64,000 nucleotides of DNA from Marinibacterium anthonyi (GCA_003217735.2 CP031585.1:1165501-1229500), one strand, 5' to 3'; counted from the stretch's first letter, positions 36,326 through 44,447 are shown. Numbers and translations: made by a program. The notes: generated by a model from the letters alone, not told the origin.

Positions 36326-37399
36326 ATGTGGCCTTTCAAGCGAAAAGAGCCGCTCGAGACCCGCGCGGCGAGCGGCGGATACACTGCCCAGCTAATAGAG
36401 GCGCGCGCGGCCTTCATCTCGGGCCGGGAAGGCTTGGCCGAAATCACAGCGTCGGTGCAATCGGCGGTATCCTGGTGGGAGGGTGGCCTGTCCATTGCGG
36501 ACGTTCAGGGCACCGACCTCCTGACCCCGCGCACCCTCGCGCTGGCGGCGCGGGCGCTGGCCTTGCGCGGCGAAGCGGTGTTCCTGATCGAGGAAACCGG
36601 TCTTGTTCCCGCCGCCGATTGGGATCTGACAACCCGATTTTCGAGCCCGACCGCATACCGCCTCACGCTTCCCGAGGCGGGCGGCGGCGTGACCCGTACG
36701 GCGCTGGCGGCGGAGGTTCTGCATTTTCGCATCGGCGCGGACGTGACCCAGCCCTATTTTGGCACCGCGCCTTTGCGACGGGCGCCGCTCACCGCGTCCC
36801 TGCTTCATGCGATCGAGGCGGCACTGGCCGAGGTCTATGCCGAGGCGCCCCTTGGCTCACAGATTGTGCCCATGCCGGAATCGCCGGACGTGGCCAACGA
36901 AAACCTCAGCCGCTCGTTCCGGGGCAAGCGGGGCCGCGTGCTGCTCAGGGAAAGCGTGAACGTCACTGCGGCGGGCGGGCCTGCGCCGCAAGCCGATTGG
37001 CGCCCGTCCGATCTGTCGCCGGACCTCAGCCGGGCCATGACCAAGGAAAGCCTTGCCGCCGCGCGTGAGGCAGTAGCGATGGCCTTCGGTATTCTCCCGG
37101 CCATGCTGGCACCCACGACAACCGGCCAACTCGTGCGTGAGGGGCAGCGGTCGCTTGCGACCTGGACCCTGCAACCCGTGGCCGTCCAAATCGCACAGGA
37201 GGCGGGCGAGAAGCTGGGCGGCACGGTTTCTGTCGATTGCCTTCGCCCCTTGCAGGCGTTTGATTCGGGCCTGCGGGCGCGTTCCGCCGCGACGATCATC
37301 GGCGCGCTGGCAGAGGCCAAGGCGGCGGGGCTGGACCCGGCACAGGTCAACGCCGCGCTCAGCCTCGTAAACTGGGGGGCGGACGATGGCGCTGCCTGA
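36326..37399 (+). CDS. Phage portal protein, HK97 family (element 2)
   Basis: Protein of 357 aa. Portal features: N-terminal MWPFKRKEP, ISGREGLAEITASVQSAVSW, the wing region with LAAEVLHFRIGADVTQPYFG, and the stem/crown segment AVAMAFGILPAMLAPTTTGQ. It forms the dodecameric gate at one head vertex through which TerL packs DNA. Slightly short for the family (about 380-420 aa). Last head gene of element 2. Confidence 0.87.
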   Translation: MWPFKRKEPLETRAASGGYTAQLIEARAAFISGREGLAEITASVQSAVSWWEGGLSIADVQGTDLLTPRTLALAARALALRGEAVFLIEETGLVPAADWDLTTRFSSPTAYRLTLPEAGGGVTRTALAAEVLHFRIGADVTQPYFGTAPLRRAPLTASLLHAIEAALAEVYAEAPLGSQIVPMPESPDVANENLSRSFRGKRGRVLLRESVNVTAAGGPAPQADWRPSDLSPDLSRAMTKESLAAAREAVAMAFGILPAMLAPTTTGQLVREGQRSLATWTLQPVAVQIAQEAGEKLGGTVSVDCLRPLQAFDSGLRARSAATIIGALAEAKAAGLDPAQVNAALSLVNWGADDGAA

Positions 37400-37643
37400 T
37401 TTCCGCATCACCCGGATTGCCCCTCTCAATCCCCCGACGCAGAACGGTCAGACTCAACTGCTGGCGTCGTTCGATCTGGAAGCCAGCGGATTGCGCCTGT
37501 GCAATTGTTTTCTCGCGCACCGTGCCGAACGCGGTTTCAAAGTCTTTGGACCGACGAAAAACGTTGTCTTTACAGGCAGTATGGGAAGCGACGTTAAGAA
37601 TGCTGTTCGTGCGGCTTACGAAGCGCTGAGGCCGGGCCAATGA
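37386..37643 (+). CDS. Small conserved-looking protein of unknown function
   Basis: Protein of 85 aa overlapping the portal gene by 14 bases and the next gene by 4. The pattern (FRITRIAPL, then LLASFDLEASGLRLCNCFLA) faintly resembles the SpoVG-like beta fold; this is only a suggestion. Not a recognised tail or lysis protein. Confidence 0.55.
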   Translation: MALPDFRITRIAPLNPPTQNGQTQLLASFDLEASGLRLCNCFLAHRAERGFKVFGPTKNVVFTGSMGSDVKNAVRAAYEALRPGQ

Positions 37644-37852
37644 GCCAAGTCAGTAGGAAGATCCCGTTCTGGAACGGGCTGCGCCAAGACTATCTCGTTC
37701 CGAAGTCCGACACCCCCGCGCCGTGGATACGGGATCATGAATTGGATCGACCTCAACGCAAATGCAGCCGTTGCGGGGTCAGCTTTCAACCCACCGTCAA
37801 GCGGCGCATGCTCTGTCTTCAGTGTTTCAAATGGGCCAAGGACAGCGCCTAG
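37640..37852 (+). CDS. Small zinc-ribbon protein
   Basis: Protein of 70 aa. The C-terminal half has CSRCGVSF...CLQCFK, two C-x-x-C pairs that should hold one zinc ion, in a basic context (TVKRRM). Likely a nucleic-acid-binding or regulatory protein, similar in layout to phage Com-type or C4 zinc-finger regulators. Last gene of the rightward structural operon. Confidence 0.6.
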   Translation: MSQVSRKIPFWNGLRQDYLVPKSDTPAPWIRDHELDRPQRKCSRCGVSFQPTVKRRMLCLQCFKWAKDSA

Positions 37853-37948
37853 AAGTTACTCGGTTGGCCCCGGCGCGCGGGCCATGCTCAAGCACTGAGC
37901 GCGTCAGAGCGTCCGCCGCGTTGTCTCCTAGCGGCGGGCGCTTACCAC

Positions 37949-38347
37949 CTAAAGCGAGCCATCGAAGCCCTGAATCGCTAGGAGCGAGAATTGTGCTGTC
38001 TCATGAGAACGGATGTTGGGTGTCAGTTTGGTTAGATCGACAATTCGCAAGGCTACCCGCCTATCAACATCAGTCTCAATCAGGCTACCAAGATGCCAAG
38101 CAGCCTCCGCAGCGAGGTAGCGGGCGCGCATTTCATGATTCTCGTCCGCGTGTGCGGACTTCTCCCAGCCGCCATTCTTCACGGAACGCGCCATTCGCCG
38201 GGCCTCAGTCTTCTCCGCCCCCCAATGCTTCACCGCGTGACATAGTCGGACGAAATCCATGAACGCGGCCCAGAAGGGAGCGGATAAGTCCCCTTGTTGG
38301 AATTCGCTCTCATCGAGCCCAGGGTTCCAATACGAAAGCACGTCCAT
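37949..38347 (-). CDS. Uncharacterised protein on the opposite strand (element 2)
   Basis: Protein of 132 aa, helical, no recognised domain (WAAFMDFVRLCHAVKHWGAE, then EKSAHADENHEMRARYLAAE). It is the only protein gene of element 2 transcribed leftward apart from IS genes. It is divergent from the integrase operon across a 127-bp gap containing a 17-bp inverted repeat, so it is a candidate regulator or accessory (defence-type) gene. Function unknown. Confidence 0.55.
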   Translation of the reverse strand: MDVLSYWNPGLDESEFQQGDLSAPFWAAFMDFVRLCHAVKHWGAEKTEARRMARSVKNGGWEKSAHADENHEMRARYLAAEAAWHLGSLIETDVDRRVALRIVDLTKLTPNIRSHETAQFSLLAIQGFDGSL

Positions 38348-38413
38348 TGAGCTTCCTCACAACTCGTCGCATGGCATCATACGCTCTTTCAGTTGCGTCT
38401 GCCAAGTGAAAAA

Positions 38414-38460
38414 GGGGTTTACGTATTTCCATCTGGGCGCTAGAAATACGTAAACCCCTA
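38414..38460. promoter_or_regulatory. Perfect 17-bp inverted repeat between divergent operons
   Basis: Arms AGGGGTTTACGTATTTC and its exact complement, with a 13-base loop. It lies 14 bp before the start of the 38475 gene and 66 bp from the divergent gene. Possible roles: operator of the element switch, a replication hairpin, or an anti-termination/attenuation structure. No T tract, so not a simple terminator. Confidence 0.7.
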
Positions 38461-38474
38461 TTGGAGCGCGAACG

Positions 38475-39050
38475 ATGGGCGAGCAATACCGCGAAGAACT
38501 CTACTCCTTCTTTGGCCATCTGGACGACTACGCCTTTGCGCAGCCCTTGGTCGCAGACACCATCGGCGCAAGCCAACTCGAACTGAACGACATGCGCCGT
38601 GCTGAGTTGCTGACCGAAGGTTGGCACAAGAACGGTCGGGTTCACTACACCGGGCGCGGGCTTCTTCTGGCGGGTGTGATGATGGAACTTGCATGGCTAA
38701 TGCGTCCCCGAGAGGCGGCGGCACACGCTCAAGCCTTCACAAACTGGTTCGACCAGTGCGCCAAGGGTTTGGAAGAAAACTGGGATGCACGGATTTGTCA
38801 CATTCCCCAGCCCGTTCTAGAGAAGAACAGCGAAAACCTGCCTCGGCTGATCGAACAGGGGACGCGGGAAGAAAATCCACTCGGTCGTCGGATCATTTTC
38901 AGTTACGAAGCGGATTATCGGCAGCACCCGCTCCCGAACCATGCTGTTGTGGTGCTGCCGGTCGGAAAGCTGGTGCGCCAATGGGCGATTGGCGCAGTGC
39001 TTCGGCTGCGTGAGGCCGAGAGCGACCAACCGACTGGTCGCACGGGGTGA
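38475..39050 (+). CDS. Uncharacterised protein, first gene of the integrase operon (element 2)
   Basis: Protein of 191 aa. Residues 22-70 (AQPLVADTIGASQLELNDMR, then LLTEGWHKNGRVHYTGRGLL) could form a winged HTH of the AlpA/MerR kind, with the wing at KNGRVHYTG; the rest is unassigned. Its position just after the large inverted repeat makes a regulatory role likely. Followed by a small ORF and the integrase. Confidence 0.5.
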   Translation: MGEQYREELYSFFGHLDDYAFAQPLVADTIGASQLELNDMRRAELLTEGWHKNGRVHYTGRGLLLAGVMMELAWLMRPREAAAHAQAFTNWFDQCAKGLEENWDARICHIPQPVLEKNSENLPRLIEQGTREENPLGRRIIFSYEADYRQHPLPNHAVVVLPVGKLVRQWAIGAVLRLREAESDQPTGRTG

Positions 39051-39052
39051 TC

Positions 39053-39247
39053 ATGGCCAAAAACCCTCGCCCCCAAACCCAAGCACGACAAAACGCGGTG
39101 GCATTACTGCAAGCTGCGCGTGAGGCGGGTTGGGAGCGAGCGCGCTTTGAGCTCAAGCCGGATGGCACCACGGTCATTGACGCCTCTATGCTGGACAATG
39201 AGAGCGGAGATGACTTCCTGAGCGGTGATCTGAGGATGGGCAAATGA
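39053..39247 (+). CDS. Small protein upstream of integrase 2
   Basis: Protein of 64 aa, basic N-terminus (RPQTQARQNAVALLQAAREA), acidic C-terminus. Overlaps the integrase start by 4 bases. Element 3 has a similarly sized gene in the same place (52715), so these may be paired functional equivalents; no recognised domain. Confidence 0.5.
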   Translation: MAKNPRPQTQARQNAVALLQAAREAGWERARFELKPDGTTVIDASMLDNESGDDFLSGDLRMGK

Positions 39248-40272
39248 CCAAGAAGGACTTGCCCAAATACGTCTACGCGGATCGTAACTACGTGAGGTTC
39301 ATCCGCCGGTCGCGCGGCCAGTCCGTGATGATGAAGGAAGAGCTAGGGACACCCGAGTTCTATGAACACTATAACCGCCTGCTCAGAGGGCGTGAGCCAG
39401 TCCCAGCCAAGCGGAACTTCGAGGCACTGATTCTCAGCTACTACGAGAGTGAGGCATTCAAGAAGCTGAAACCTCGCACCAAATCCGACTACCGGAAGTA
39501 CATCGAGCACATTCGCACAATCTGGGGTGCGAAAGATCCGACCAAGATCGAGACACACCACATTTACGAATTGCACCGCGCCAATGCTGAGCACTGGCGG
39601 CAGGCGAATTATCTGGTTCAGGTGATGGTCGTTCTGATGAACCATGCCCGGTTGATTGGCTTCATCAAGAAAGAGCAGGGCAACCCGGCCAAGGGCATTC
39701 CGCTGTTCAAACAGGAGAGCGAAGGTTGGAAGCCGTGGCCGGACGATGTTCGCGCGGAGTTTGAAGCCGCCGCCTCACCTCGCGCCCGGCTAGTCTATGA
39801 ACTGTGCATCGGCACGGGTCAGCGGATCGGGGACATCGTTCAGCTTCGCTGGGGCCACATCAAGGATGGGGCTTATGACTTCACCCAGGGCAAGACCGAC
39901 AAGCCGATGTGGATTCCGCTGACAGATCGCCTCTTGGCGCATCTGGCGACGGTCGAAAAGAAGGGACTAACGGTCATCACAGATGCGCAGGGCCGTCCCG
40001 CCCAATATCGAGCCGTTGCCGAAGAGATGCGGAAGATCAAAGCGAAGATGCAGCACCCGGATGCGGCCACGTATGTGACCCACGGGCTACGGAAAAACGC
40101 GACAATGGAACTCTACATGGCGGGGTGCGACGACGAGATGGTCAAGTCCATCACGGGGCACTCGGGCGTGGAGATGCTCAAAAAGTACGGCGGGATGATC
40201 CGTCAGCGAGAGTTGGCGACACGGGCGCAAGACGCAAGAAACCGGTTCGAACAGAACAGGAAGGAAACGTGA
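39244..40272 (+). CDS. int: Tyrosine-type integrase of element 2
   Basis: Protein of 342 aa. An N-terminal arm-binding region and core-binding domain (about 60-150) precede the catalytic domain: Arg in GTGQRIGDIVQLRW, Lys in QGKTDKPMWIPL, H-x-x-R in THGLRKNATM, His in ITGHSG and nucleophile Tyr in LKKYGGM. The canonical set is complete, unlike integrases 1 and 3, and the sequence is only distantly related to them, yet it uses the same tRNA-Cys target. The stop codon is 68 bp before the att core. Confidence 0.92.
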   Translation: MTKKDLPKYVYADRNYVRFIRRSRGQSVMMKEELGTPEFYEHYNRLLRGREPVPAKRNFEALILSYYESEAFKKLKPRTKSDYRKYIEHIRTIWGAKDPTKIETHHIYELHRANAEHWRQANYLVQVMVVLMNHARLIGFIKKEQGNPAKGIPLFKQESEGWKPWPDDVRAEFEAAASPRARLVYELCIGTGQRIGDIVQLRWGHIKDGAYDFTQGKTDKPMWIPLTDRLLAHLATVEKKGLTVITDAQGRPAQYRAVAEEMRKIKAKMQHPDAATYVTHGLRKNATMELYMAGCDDEMVKSITGHSGVEMLKKYGGMIRQRELATRAQDARNRFEQNRKET

Positions 40273-40273
40273 A

Positions 40274-40293
40274 TGTTTCAACACCTGTTTCAA
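40274..40293. promoter_or_regulatory. Paired integrase arm-type sites, element 2
   Basis: Two direct copies of TGTTTCAA at 40274 and 40286, 12 bp apart, 67 and 55 bp before the core at 40341. Same geometry as in elements 1 and 3 but a different sequence, matching the different integrase. Confidence 0.7.
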
Positions 40294-40340
40294 AAATCGA
40301 GCATCAAGAGGACGAGCATGGCGCAAGTCATTGAAAATAA

Positions 40341-40386
40341 TGGAGGCGAGTACCGGAATCGAACCGGTCTACACGGATTTGCAATC
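40341..40386. repeat. att site between elements 2 and 3 (tRNA-Cys 3' half copy)
   Basis: 46 bp matching the tRNA-Cys 3' half, with one difference (C for G at 40369, in the T-arm/variable region). Identity ends at GCAATC, inside the anticodon arm. The substitution shows that this copy is no longer under tRNA selection or came from another host. Confidence 0.9.
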
Positions 40387-40555
40387 TCTCGCAGCACACT
40401 GAATTTACAGGCGAAATTAGTAAACGCCCCCTGTTTGTTCACGACGAACAATCAAACACTTACGGGTGTGGCGCGACATCGCAGTTGAGTGCTGAGCGAC
40501 ATCGCAGGTGGATGACGGTGACGTTTTTTGACGGTGCCGGTTTGCGGCCGCCAGA

Positions 40556-41422
40556 TCAAGTTTCGATGTCGCTGCTCAATGTCGCTGGCCGCGAGTTGTC
40601 TTTCGCTTTGGCGGTCTCCTTTTCGGGCTGTTGTTTGTCGCAGTCATCTTCGATGTCGCTGAGCGATGTCGCGGCGGCATAGGCGGCACGGCGTCGGTAG
40701 CTTTCGACGTTCATTTCGAAGATTGTCGCATGGTGGACGAGCCGGTCGATGGCGGCGATGGTCATCGCCCTGTCGGGGAAGATGGCGTCCCAGCCACTGA
40801 ACGGCTGATTGGCCGTGATCATGATGGAGCGCCGCTCGTATCGTGCGGAGATGAGCTCGAAGAGGGCACTGGTCTCGGCCTGATCTTTTCGCACGTACGA
40901 CAGGTCGTCGAGGATGAGCAGGTCGAACTTGTCGAGCTTCGCGATCTCCTGAGTGAGCGCCAGGTCCTGCCGCGCCACTTGCAGGCGTTGGACCAGGTCC
41001 GACGTCCTGGCCATGAGCACACGGTACCCTCGTTGGATGAGTTCGTATCCGATGGCCCCCGCGAGATGCGTCTTGCCCGAGCCGGGAGGGCCGAAGGCCA
41101 GCAAATTGTGCCCTGCCTGCAGCCAGCTGTCGCCTTCGACCAGCGCTCTGACGCGCGCCTGGCTCAAGGTGGGTACCGCCAGGAAGTCGAAGGCGTCGAG
41201 CGTTTTCCCTTGCGGCAGCCTTGCAGCGGCAAGATGGCGTTGGATGCGGCGCTGTTCCCGCTCGCTCAGTTCCAGCTCGCACAGCGCCGCCAACAAGCGT
41301 TCGGCCGGCCAACCCTCCTTGTCGGCACGGGTGCAGAACTCCGGCCAGAGGCGGGCGACCGTGGGCAGCCTGAGCGCCGTCAGCAGGGTCGGCAGTGTTG
41401 CGGTTTCCACGGTCATGCTCAT
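40556..41422 (-). CDS. istB: IS21 helper ATPase IstB
   Basis: Protein of 288 aa, AAA+ ATPase related to DnaC: Walker A GPPGSGKTHLA, Walker B DLLILDDLSYV, sensor ITANQPFSGWD. It assembles on target DNA and directs IstA. Overlaps istA by 4 bases. Confidence 0.93.
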   Translation of the reverse strand: MSMTVETATLPTLLTALRLPTVARLWPEFCTRADKEGWPAERLLAALCELELSEREQRRIQRHLAAARLPQGKTLDAFDFLAVPTLSQARVRALVEGDSWLQAGHNLLAFGPPGSGKTHLAGAIGYELIQRGYRVLMARTSDLVQRLQVARQDLALTQEIAKLDKFDLLILDDLSYVRKDQAETSALFELISARYERRSIMITANQPFSGWDAIFPDRAMTIAAIDRLVHHATIFEMNVESYRRRAAYAAATSLSDIEDDCDKQQPEKETAKAKDNSRPATLSSDIET

Positions 41423-42945
41423 GCGGCCGCTCCCTGCCCTTGGATCAGGTCATCGTAGCTGCCCGCAGAGGGGATGCAGACCGGGACATCGGGCCCACCA
41501 TCGCCTTCGGTCCGCGTGAAGCGGGAGTGCAGGTCCCCGAGGACCGGAAGTTCGCCTCGGGCAAGGATTGCCGAGAGGGCCGCGGCCAATTCCGCCTCGC
41601 AGGTCTGATCATGGGCGAGCCACAGCAGGCCGACCATGATCCGGCAGGCTTGCCGCAGCGGTCCGGCAGCCGTCAGCGCGTCCCAGCATCGGCGGTATTC
41701 CGTGCGAGGGAAGAGCGCGTCGCGGTAGGTCAGGTTGGCGAAGGCCTGAGGCTTGGCCCGCAAGCTGTGGATGACGTGATGGTAGCTAACGACATAGCCA
41801 TGGCCGCCACGCCCACCGGCAGGCGGTCGCCCGCGCGGTAGGGTTTCGAGGGGTGTGCCGCCGAGGAACAGCTCCAGGCGATCATCGAAGATGCGCAGCT
41901 TCAGCTCGTAGCCGATCAGGCGAGAGTGAACGGTGTAGAACACCTTTCGGAACACGAAGCCACCCGACGAGGTCACCCGCACGCGCGCCTCGTCGCAATC
42001 ACAGCTACGGCGCGCCGGAAGCGGCTGCAGATGTGGCCGTTCGACCTTCAGGCGGTCCCGATGCCGTGCATTGTGGCGCGCGACGACCTGGGCCACGAAG
42101 TGTCGCCAGTCGTCCAACTCATCGAAGTCATGGCTGCCACGCAGCAGCAGGGCCTGCTCCAAGCGGGTCTTGAGATGCCCGTGCCGGCTCTCGATAGACC
42201 CGTTTTCGTGTGCAATGCCGCGGTTGTTCCGGGTCGCTTCCATGCCGTAGTCGGCACACAGCGCGTCGTAGCGTGTGCGCAGGTCCTCTCGGGCATCCCG
42301 ATCGAGATTGGCGAAGGCGGCCGACAAGCTGTCCGTCCGATGTTCGCGCGGGGCGCCGCCGAGAAGCCATAGGGCGTTCTGCAATCCGCCAGCCAAGGCG
42401 GTGTAGCTCTCGCCGCCAAGCACCACCTCGGCATGCTCCCAGCCCGAGTGGACCAGGGTGAAGTGATAGATCCGATGCGCCAAGGGCACTCCGGCAATCG
42501 TGACGCCGAGCGCGCGCGCGTCGAAGAAGTCGGACATGCCCTCCCGCCCCGGCGGGTGTGACTGGCGGAAGATCACTTCCCTGTCCGGCCCGTGTTCGGC
42601 GCGCCAAAGCCGCATCCGGCGCTCCAAGGTGCGGCGCGCAGAGCTCAGGTCCCGGTCCGGATGACGGAACTGCATCTCCTCGAGCACCGCGATCGGCCGA
42701 AGGCCCGGTGTCGCTTCGATCAGCGGAACGATCTCTTCATCCCACAGGCCGGCCAAAGGGTCGGGCTTGCCGCCTCCATGTCGGCGCTCACGTCGTTTCT
42801 GAGATGGAGGGCGGGGGTCACGTTCGATCCGGGCTCCGGTGCTGACGCTGAAGCCGGCCTTGGCTGCCGCAATCTTTTGCGTGTGATGCTGTCGAAGGGT
42901 CATGTAATCCTCGTGTTGTCGGTCGGTGATGAAACGGCCGGGCAT
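41419..42945 (-). CDS. istA: IS21 transposase IstA
   Basis: Protein of 508 aa: N-terminal HTH region (MTLRQHHTQKIAAAKAGFSV), rve-type catalytic core (SDFFDARALGVTI with Asp; a second Asp in RTDSLSAAF; Glu in NGSIESRHGHLK) and a C-terminal Mu-type beta-barrel. The reading frame is complete. Confidence 0.92.
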   Translation of the reverse strand: MPGRFITDRQHEDYMTLRQHHTQKIAAAKAGFSVSTGARIERDPRPPSQKRRERRHGGGKPDPLAGLWDEEIVPLIEATPGLRPIAVLEEMQFRHPDRDLSSARRTLERRMRLWRAEHGPDREVIFRQSHPPGREGMSDFFDARALGVTIAGVPLAHRIYHFTLVHSGWEHAEVVLGGESYTALAGGLQNALWLLGGAPREHRTDSLSAAFANLDRDAREDLRTRYDALCADYGMEATRNNRGIAHENGSIESRHGHLKTRLEQALLLRGSHDFDELDDWRHFVAQVVARHNARHRDRLKVERPHLQPLPARRSCDCDEARVRVTSSGGFVFRKVFYTVHSRLIGYELKLRIFDDRLELFLGGTPLETLPRGRPPAGGRGGHGYVVSYHHVIHSLRAKPQAFANLTYRDALFPRTEYRRCWDALTAAGPLRQACRIMVGLLWLAHDQTCEAELAAALSAILARGELPVLGDLHSRFTRTEGDGGPDVPVCIPSAGSYDDLIQGQGAAA

Positions 42946-43241
42946 CCGATCCTCTTCTTGCTCGTCGAAGATCGGACCACCCTGACCGCCGTCACCGCCA
43001 ACCGCACGGGGTAAACCCGCGCGAGATTTTGGGGGAAGCTACATCCGGGCTACGCCCGGCTTCCGCTTCCCCCAAAATCACCACCTGCAATGTCGCGCTG
43101 TTTCACCAGCGGTGTCGCTGCAGATACGGGACTGATGTAAACGAAAACCCCGGCGCGCTGGCGGGCGCAACCGGGGCCAAAAACGTTTACGAAGCAGTTC
43201 AGCTTCGGTCAGAAGAATCCCACAAGACCTGGGAAAAGGCA

Positions 43242-43622
43242 ATGTCATTTCATGACCGGCCGATCCCACAGCGCATGGCGCGTATCCTCGGCTACGCCCT
43301 GACCTTGGGTGACAGCCCAGCTTGGCACGATTTCTCCCGATTGGCCGCGATCTATCTGAGCGACGATGAGCGCGCCAAGCTGGCACATGCCGCGCTGATG
43401 GCCTTGGGCGGTGATGACCTTCTTCAGGTAATAGCTGCCGCTTTCGGTCGTGCAGGGCCTCCCCGCCAAGCATGGTACAACCCGCTGCCTGAGGCGCGAG
43501 AATGGGCAGATTGGGCAACGGCCGAGGAACGCGAGGCATATTGCCTGGCAGCTTTCGAGGCCATGCCTTCGTCCCGCCAAGAGGCCTTCCTCGATCATGT
43601 GCAGGGGAGGGACGCAGCATGA
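43242..43622 (+). CDS. Uncharacterised element 3 protein
   Basis: 126 aa from the chosen ATG (MSFHDRPIPQRMARILGYAL); a longer frame is open upstream into the IS21 end, but the ATG at 43242 has a GGGAAAAGG site. Helical, acidic C-terminus (FEAMPSSRQEAFLDHVQGRD). First gene of the element after the left arm sites; overlaps the next gene by 4 bases. No domain recognised. Confidence 0.55.
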   Translation: MSFHDRPIPQRMARILGYALTLGDSPAWHDFSRLAAIYLSDDERAKLAHAALMALGGDDLLQVIAAAFGRAGPPRQAWYNPLPEAREWADWATAEEREAYCLAAFEAMPSSRQEAFLDHVQGRDAA

Positions 43623-43849
43623 CCAGCCAAGAGCTTGACGAGCTGCTGACCTTTCGCTGGCCCTTGGTGATGCGCCGGGTAATGGCAGACGGGGCGGACG
43701 AGTGGCTGAAAACCTTCGTCCGTTCCATCGCACGGCAGGGGAAACGCCCAGCGTGGCACCCGACCCCGAAGCAAGAGCAGATCATGCGCCGTCTCGTGTC
43801 CGAACTGGGCACGGCGCCCAACACCGATCCCGAGGTCATCGAGGACTGA
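43619..43849 (+). CDS. Small uncharacterised element 3 protein
   Basis: Protein of 76 aa (ELDELLTFRWPLVMRRVMAD, then KQEQIMRRLVSELGTAPNTD), helical and basic in the middle. Translationally coupled to the preceding gene. No recognised domain. Confidence 0.55.
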   Translation: MTSQELDELLTFRWPLVMRRVMADGADEWLKTFVRSIARQGKRPAWHPTPKQEQIMRRLVSELGTAPNTDPEVIED

Positions 43850-44210
43850 GGACGTGCGGCCTCGCGCGCCTACGCGGGGCCTGCTGGTGTTACGGGGAAA
43901 CGACGGTGCGCCGGCAGGAGTGAAGGGCAAACACGGGCAGGGATCACATTGCCCAGGGCAGTCCGAAAGGTTGAAGCCCGATCCCCGGCACCGCGCTCAG
44001 GTGTCGCAAGTAGCAACCAACCGACCGGCAGGAGCGCATGACCGGACGGGCCTAAAGCGATGGACCGGCTCCGTTGAGCAGGATCTTCACGCGGAGGGCG
44101 TAGGGACTGCCACGCTTCGCGGCGTGGGCAGTCGTCCTATGCCCTTCGCTCCGAACCTCACCATTGAGCAGAGCTCATCTGGCGCAACGTTTGAACAAGA
44201 GAGAAGAGCG
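43850..44210 (+). ncRNA. 360-bp non-coding, hairpin-rich segment (possible structured RNA)
   Basis: No plausible ORF. Several hairpins can be drawn: CTGCTGG with CCGGCAG (43881-43917), and GACTGCCACGC with GCGTGGGCAGTC with one bulge (44105-44132). It sits upstream of a small gene and the terminase pair. Possible explanations are a satellite regulatory RNA, a cos/pac packaging region, or a degenerate intron. No group II domain V was seen. Confidence 0.35.
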
Positions 44211-44402
44211 ATGAAGCGAAACGACAAGACAGACTGGCGGCACGTCTCCGAATTGGTCGATGACCTGGTGCACCGCGTGAGCCGGTTGCGGCCGGACCAC
44301 CGTCAGCCCGAGCGGTTTCACGAGGAAAAGAGCGAGATCGAGCACGATCTTCTCAGCCTGAAACGGGTCCTTCCCGCCGCAAAGGTATACGGGTCGGCTT
44401 AG
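44211..44402 (+). CDS. Small uncharacterised element 3 protein
   Basis: Protein of 63 aa (TDWRHVSELVDDLVHRVSRL, then EEKSEIEHDLLSLKRVLPAA), highly charged and helical, perhaps a short coiled coil. Preceded by AAGAGAGAAGAGCG. It lies just before the terminase small subunit. Function unknown. Confidence 0.5.
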   Translation: MKRNDKTDWRHVSELVDDLVHRVSRLRPDHRQPERFHEEKSEIEHDLLSLKRVLPAAKVYGSA

Positions 44403-44447
44403 CCCGGAAGATCAGCCGCTGCAGAAAATACATAAGGGTAAGAAATC

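Larger units (their letters stand above)
28256..40386 (+). mobile_element. Element 2: tail-less capsid-encoding satellite at tRNA-Cys
   Basis: Bounded by tRNA-Cys-derived att copies at 28256 and 40341; 9.6 kb when IS66 copy B is removed. Gene order: replication-type HTH gene with iterons, tRNA-Leu, TerL, HNH, HK97 capsid, prohead protease, connector, portal, two small ORFs, an inverted gene, a large inverted repeat, two small genes, integrase. No tail, holin, lysin or polymerase gene is seen. This content fits capsid-forming phage-inducible islands, which package themselves in their own heads and borrow helper tails. No small terminase was recognised. Confidence 0.82.
40467..43124 (-). mobile_element. 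IS21 family insertion sequence (2658 bp)
   Basis: A 6-bp target duplication TACGGG is present at 40461-40466 and 43125-43130. Ends are imperfect inverted repeats (TGTGGCGCGACATCGC versus TCTGCAGCGACACCGC, 12 of 16), followed by the inner repeated GCGACATCGCAG motifs typical of IS21 ends. Contains istA and istB. It sits between the left att site and the first genes of element 3, separating two candidate left arm sites (40419 and 43136) without hitting a gene. Confidence 0.9.

Noticed and set aside
43850-44210. Group II intron
   Set aside because: It contains a GTGCGCC string resembling an intron 5' end, but no domain V hairpin and no reverse transcriptase gene.
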